A DNA stretch of 64,000 nt, taken from Girardinichthys multiradiatus (lineage: Eukaryota; Chordata; Actinopteri; Cyprinodontiformes; Goodeidae). Positions 1-64,000 of this stretch are shown here, in pieces. The position numbers were made by a program, and so were the translations under genes. Numbering within the stretch: position 1 is the first letter of the stretch; each line of letters begins with the position of its first letter. The stretch covers positions 8,901,327-8,965,326 of the forward strand of contig NC_061817.1 in NCBI RefSeq assembly GCF_021462225.1, read 5' to 3'. The notes below the pieces were generated by a model. That model was given only the letters and a program-made list of their open reading frames with translations. It searched no databases and was not told the DNA's origin.

Positions 1-726
1 AGCATTTAGTTTCAATGCTCCTCAGCTCTGAAACAAACTGCCTGCAAACCTGAGATGTGCAGAAACTGTTGATTTTTTTTAAATCAGGAGTGAAAATAGT
101 ACTGTTTAATGCAGCTTTTCCATTAAGACCAAAAAGTTATTTGTCTTAAGTGTTGACTGTTTATTGGTTTTAAATGGATATTTTGCTGTTTCTTTTGTTA
201 TCTAATGCTTAAATTTCATTATTATACTTTTTATTTTATTTTTTGACTTTGATCAAAATTTTCTTATTGCTTTTCCATTTTGGGTCAAAAACTTTAAACT
301 GCTTTGTGTATAAATAATGCCGTTCTGTCTTTTTTTTTCAGCTATTAATAATTCAGACTGAAACTAATGGGGAAATAGAACAGAAACTCCCATAATATAC
401 CTCTCAGTCTTAAGTAAGAGAATAATTAGCTAATTATACACCCGTGGTATTTGAGTGCTTCTCTCTCCAGTTGTTTTGCTTTCCATTTTGGCTTCAGCTT
501 GCAGTGATGAGCCTTGTTTTAGGACATCTGTTTATCAGATCGATAAATTCCAGGAAATGCTGTGATTCTCAATAATACTTTAAACAACCAGTGAGAATCT
601 ATCTTGTTATATATAGCTGCTAACTATTCTGGGTAAAATCTAAAGAAATTATGATTATAGACTGAAGCATAACTTTGCGGGCTCAGACTGAATTGTGATA
701 CATTGTCCCCCCATTTCTTTTCACAG
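1..726. other. Intron 3' portion upstream of the first visible exon
   Basis: AT-rich sequence ending in the acceptor CCCCATTTCTTTTCACAG at 726. I looked for the small upstream cPKC exon that encodes the middle of C1A (a GFGKQGFQC-like peptide) and did not find it. Nothing else is recognised. Confidence 0.6.
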
Positions 727-60257
<59,531 letters not shown>

Positions 60258-60483
60258 TTTCAGCTCCACGCTCAGAAACATGGACTCACACACTGACATG
60301 CTCATGACAGACAGCTCCACAGTACACACATAATCAGGCTATCAAGGGAAACAGATAAAGCTTCGAGCACAGATGTGTTGTTCTCATTTTCACATTTCTT
60401 ATGTTAACCCCAATGTGAGGTACAAGACATAACTGCATGAACTGTAGCGCACTGGAACTATAAAAGCATAGCTAAAATAACTA
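60258..60483 (+). other. prkcb: Sequence after the beta-II stop, probable start of 3' UTR
   Basis: Non-coding sequence after TGA up to a Tc1-like relic. Candidate donors that could splice on to a downstream beta-I exon, as in mammals, include GAG|GTACAA near 60417; none is compelling. No polyadenylation signal AATAAA is seen in this segment. Confidence 0.5.
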
Positions 60484-61310
60484 CAGTGTCTTGCAAAAGT
60501 ATTAATACTTTTTTTTACAACAAAACTTCAGATGTATTTCATCCAGATTTTAGTTGATAGACTAACACAAAGTGGTGTGGGAGGAAAATTATCATTTCAT
60601 ATCATTTTGTATTACTAAAAATATAACGTGTGGCATGCATTGGTCTTCAGCCCCCTTTACTCTGATACTCCTAAAGGAAATAAAAGAACCTACCAAGACA
60701 ATGGCCGTCCAACTAAATAGGACAGGCAAGAACAGTAAACCAGTTGTAACTCTGGGGGAACTGCAGAGGTTTGCAGCTCATGGAAGAGAATCCGATTGAC
60801 AGGACAACTGTCAGTTAATTACTATTAGTCGGGAAAGAGGAAAACCATTGTTGAAGGAAGTCCCCTTTAAAGTTTGCCACAAAGCAAGTTGGAGAGACAG
60901 TCAACACATGGGAGAAGATATTTTGGTCAGATAGACCAAAATTGACTGTTTTTTTTTTTTAGATTTGAAAGTTGATGTACAGAGGTGCTCTCCATTCACT
61001 CTGACTGAACTTGAGCTATTTATGCATAAATTTCAATCCTTAGATGTGCAAAGCTGGTAGAGGCTTACCACAAAACACTTGCAGCTATAAATGAAGCAAA
61101 GGGCAGCTTTATAGAGTATTTACGTTTCTACAAAGTAACGGGGGCTGAATACAACTGCATGTGACACACAGGTTTTTTTTTTTTATCTTTGAAAACCATC
61201 GCTCACTTCTTCACCTGCAAAAGTGCATTTGTATGTGTTAGTCTACTACATAAAGTCCCAATAAACACAATGATGTTTTAAGTTGTTACTTAGACTTTTG
61301 CAAGACACTG
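60484..61310 (+). mobile_element. Tc1-like element (CAGTGTCTTGCAAAAG ends) just after the beta-II stop
   Basis: 827 bp with TA at 60482-60483 and 61311-61312. The left end CAGTGTCTTGCAAAAGTATT and the right end GACTTTTGCAAGACACTG are inverted repeats. The interior has ACACAAAGTGGTGTGGGAGG, TCAGCCCCCTTTACTCTGAT and, towards the right, GTGTTAGTCTACTACATAAA. It carries no usable transposase frame. It is probably transcribed as part of the beta-II 3' UTR. It contains an AATAAA at about 61260. Confidence 0.85.
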
Positions 61311-64000
61311 TAGATATAAATGTTTCCTTCATGCTTTTGCTATCCAGTTACTGCTACAGCATAGTAAAACAAAATACAGCATCAGTGTATGAACTAGTAT
61401 ATTATAATGATATGCATGATACAGTGAAAAATTTTGTAGAGAAAGCATGGAAATCTGATTCACCCCAAACTTTTTAGAATCATTGTTAGCTTGTGTTTCT
61501 TGCAGTGTGAACAAAGATTTGTGTTTAATTAACAGTGCATAACCAAAGAATGGAAGAATATTGGCAAGCCTAAATTGCTCAATTTAAACTAGAATTTTAA
61601 AAAAACTCTGGGCCATATTTACGTTCATCACACGATAGTAATTCAACTCAAAACCAAATGGGGAGTAAAAGCTTACTATGTATTACTATATATCAGTAAC
61701 GTTTAGCAAATAAAGGCCTAGAGTGAAAACAAAGACCTTTGAGATTTAAATTTTGTTTTTGGGGGGTTGAAACTTGAACATTTTAGCTAGATCTGTGCAT
61801 TTTAATGAGTATATACCTGTATGAGTGTATGTATGTTTATCCTTATCTGAATCTGGAATGCTTCACATACTTGCATGGTTTCTTTGTTAAGAATTTCTCT
61901 AGGATTTGTTTTCTACTTGTGTTATTGTAAGTTATGTTACAAAGCCTCACCTTACCCAAATAAGCCATCATATGTACAGTCAGATCGGTACCACAAATAT
62001 CCGGTTCTTAGTGCATGTTACTGCTTTCCATCTATTGGATCATAATAGTGAAATGCTGTTGGGGAACTTGTGTTATTGGAAGGTTTGAAGTAGTTCATTA
62101 TCTAGATAACGCTTTTTTTTCTTCTACTTTTTCTTCTACCTTCGATGGAAACAAGCCTTTCTGTTTACGTTACAAATGCATGATTCCTATACCTGCACAT
62201 CTGTTTGCAGAATGTGTGTGTGCACATGCACATGTGGGTTCTTTCAGGTGCGTATGGTACTTGTATGTGACCATTTACCTTTTTTTGGCTTGTTTTTCTT
62301 TTTTAACATGGACACTTTCACGTGTCTGTGTTTACATTTACTCATCTGGGGAATGTTAGCATGACTGCTTCCTCCTCATATCATTTTAGCTCATTTCAAA
62401 TTAATTAGTCAGAAACCGAGCTTAAGTCCAACTTCAGGACAGCAATGTTGAACCAATTTGCAGAACGGTTTTCCGTGACAAAGCGTTGTTTTATTGTTTA
62501 AAAAGATCATTTCTATGAGATCTTGAAAAGGGAGGAAAGTCTGGATTCATATTTGTATTTTCCAGCTGTAGACAAAATCAAGTTTGAAAAAGATCGAAAA
62601 TATTGAAAAGCAGGTTTTTTTAAGCGATAGAAAAGTTAAGTTCGGAAAACTAGATGCAAAGGTGTAAAAAAACCCACAATTTTATTCTTTTAATATATAT
62701 ATAAAGTTTATTTATTATATATAAAAGATAAAAGATGGTAATTTGAATCAAGCTATGGCAAAGACACGTACTCAAAAACAAATGCATGCTTATCTATCCC
62801 CGTGCTGTGACAGTAAAGCAAACATTAAATTGAAAATTAACATGCAAAGAAAGCACATTTTGTGCATACCCACAGCTAGTGGCTATTTTAGCACTGTTTC
62901 TAGATCTTTCTTAGACATTGTTTTGATATTTTCTCTCAGTCTTTCAATAGGCATGTAACTATGCATCCAACTCATGAGATACAAAATACAAAATATTGGG
63001 TTCACAGGAAAGATATTTCAACTCTATTTTTGGTAAAAGAAATAATCCTAATTTTTCGTTTCAGAAACAGAGTTAAAGTCTCTAAATTCATAAACTTTTA
63101 AAGAATCTGTAATCAGTCCTAAATAATCCAGCCCAGGTTTGATTTCTCCATGTATTGTGGGTTTTGTCCTTCTTCAATTCTACAGTGGTCCTAATTAAAA
63201 TGCTCCCTTGTTGTCTTTTCACAAATCTCAGCCTATATTTAAGAGATTCTCTGGTCAGAGTAGTTTTTACCAGTTCAGCTTTGAACAAGCTAATTATTTT
63301 AGATTTTGAATTGGAGACAATCAAATGCCGTTCTGACCCATAAAAAACTCAATTTACCTTTTAGTTCAGGAAGTTCTAAAGTGGACGCTAACGTTTGCAT
63401 TGTTAGCGGCTAACCGCTACTCAGTTGTGTTCATTTCCCAGTGCTTACGAATTGCTCTTTTATTGTCTGTCATTCTTCACAATCAGTATTGTCAAAGCCA
63501 ATGAAAGAAAACAAAGCCATTTTCTCACTGTTCTCTTTTAATCTGATCGAGAATCAATTTTTACACATTTGTATTCAGTCGTTTCCCTTTTCTATTTAGA
63601 TCTTATACATAAAGAGGTAGGTTTGATGGTCAACAAATAAAATGCTTAGGTTGGAGGATTTAACATGGTTCAGGATCCTGTACAGCCCCAAATACATCAC
63701 ACTGCAAAAAACAGAGGAAAACGTCAGGCTTTTACTACCATTTTTATAGTACCTGAACAAAGAAACAAATATCCAAGAACTACTTTTTTTTAGCTGTACT
63801 GCCCTCTGTGTCAAACTGTCTTTTTGCAGCTCCTCTTCACAGATGGCAACAGTGACAATTAATAAGGTGAAATGTACATTATTTGAAGGTGTTTTATTTA
63901 TTTACAACTTAATCTTACACCCACAATATTTTGATGAGTTAAAATTAGTTGGTTGCTACAAGGATACGATTTCATCTGGATTATACTATTATGTAAACCG
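61311..64000 (+). other. Downstream AT-rich sequence, possible long 3' UTR or intron
   Basis: I searched by eye for a beta-I C-terminal exon (a frame like NFDKEFT, L.P.D, FAGFSY) and found none. AATAAA motifs occur near 61708 and 63631. A perfect short inverted repeat GTTAGCGGCTAAC lies at 63402-63414. An AT-rich dinucleotide-like stretch lies at 62690-62725. No gene, RNA or clear mobile element is recognised. Confidence 0.5.

Noticed and set aside
320..370. Acceptor-like TTCTGTCTTTTTTTTTCAG ending at 341
   Set aside because: The sequence after it does not encode the small upstream C1A exon or any PKC peptide and soon meets stops, so it is a decoy.

Overview
The window is vertebrate genomic DNA, most likely from a teleost fish. 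One gene runs through it on the + strand. Fifteen exons with good splice sites encode a conventional, calcium- and diacylglycerol-dependent protein kinase C of the beta type (prkcb). They give 609 complete codons plus a split first codon, from the second half of the C1A zinc finger (727) to the stop of a beta-II type C-terminal exon (60257). The 5' exons (pseudosubstrate and first half of C1A) lie upstream of the window. I could not find the alternative beta-I C-terminal exon in the 3.7 kb after the beta-II stop, so it is either further downstream or lost. Whether this is the prkcba or the prkcbb duplicate cannot be settled here.

Layout: C1A end 727-809; C1B 14326-14437 and 14622-14750; C2 23662-23818, 26761-26895 and 29035-29131; hinge plus glycine loop 32112-32255; kinase domain 42991-43164, 46223-46314, 49170-49232, 50118-50256, 50335-50415, 51981-52088 and 56276-56416; beta-II C-tail 60081-60257. 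All exon phases join without a frameshift, and the kinase motifs and phosphorylation motifs are present. I see no second host gene on either strand.

Much of the intronic DNA is transposon debris, dominated by several Tc1-like families. Two nearly identical Tc1-like copies (30437-31706 on + and 41678-42923 on -) lie in inverted orientation on either side of the hinge/glycine-loop exon. A second Tc1-like family with 200-bp terminal repeats has one full-span copy (47231-48798) and one truncated copy (55214-55838). A third family, with ends of the CAGTGCCTTGCAAAAG type, left many decayed copies, one beginning 227 bp after the beta-II stop. Short non-autonomous relatives, tRNA-derived SINEs and non-LTR retrotransposon pieces fill much of the rest. 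All transposase and reverse transcriptase frames seen are broken. The teleost assignment rests on this repeat mix.

No clearly new biological system is visible. The observations most worth following are the inverted Tc1 pair around one exon, the TG microsatellite that starts inside a splice donor, the unusual Ala/Thr-rich beta-II tail, the nested repeat stacks, and a half-kilobase purine-rich strand. Repeat family assignments come from recognition by eye; no database was searched.
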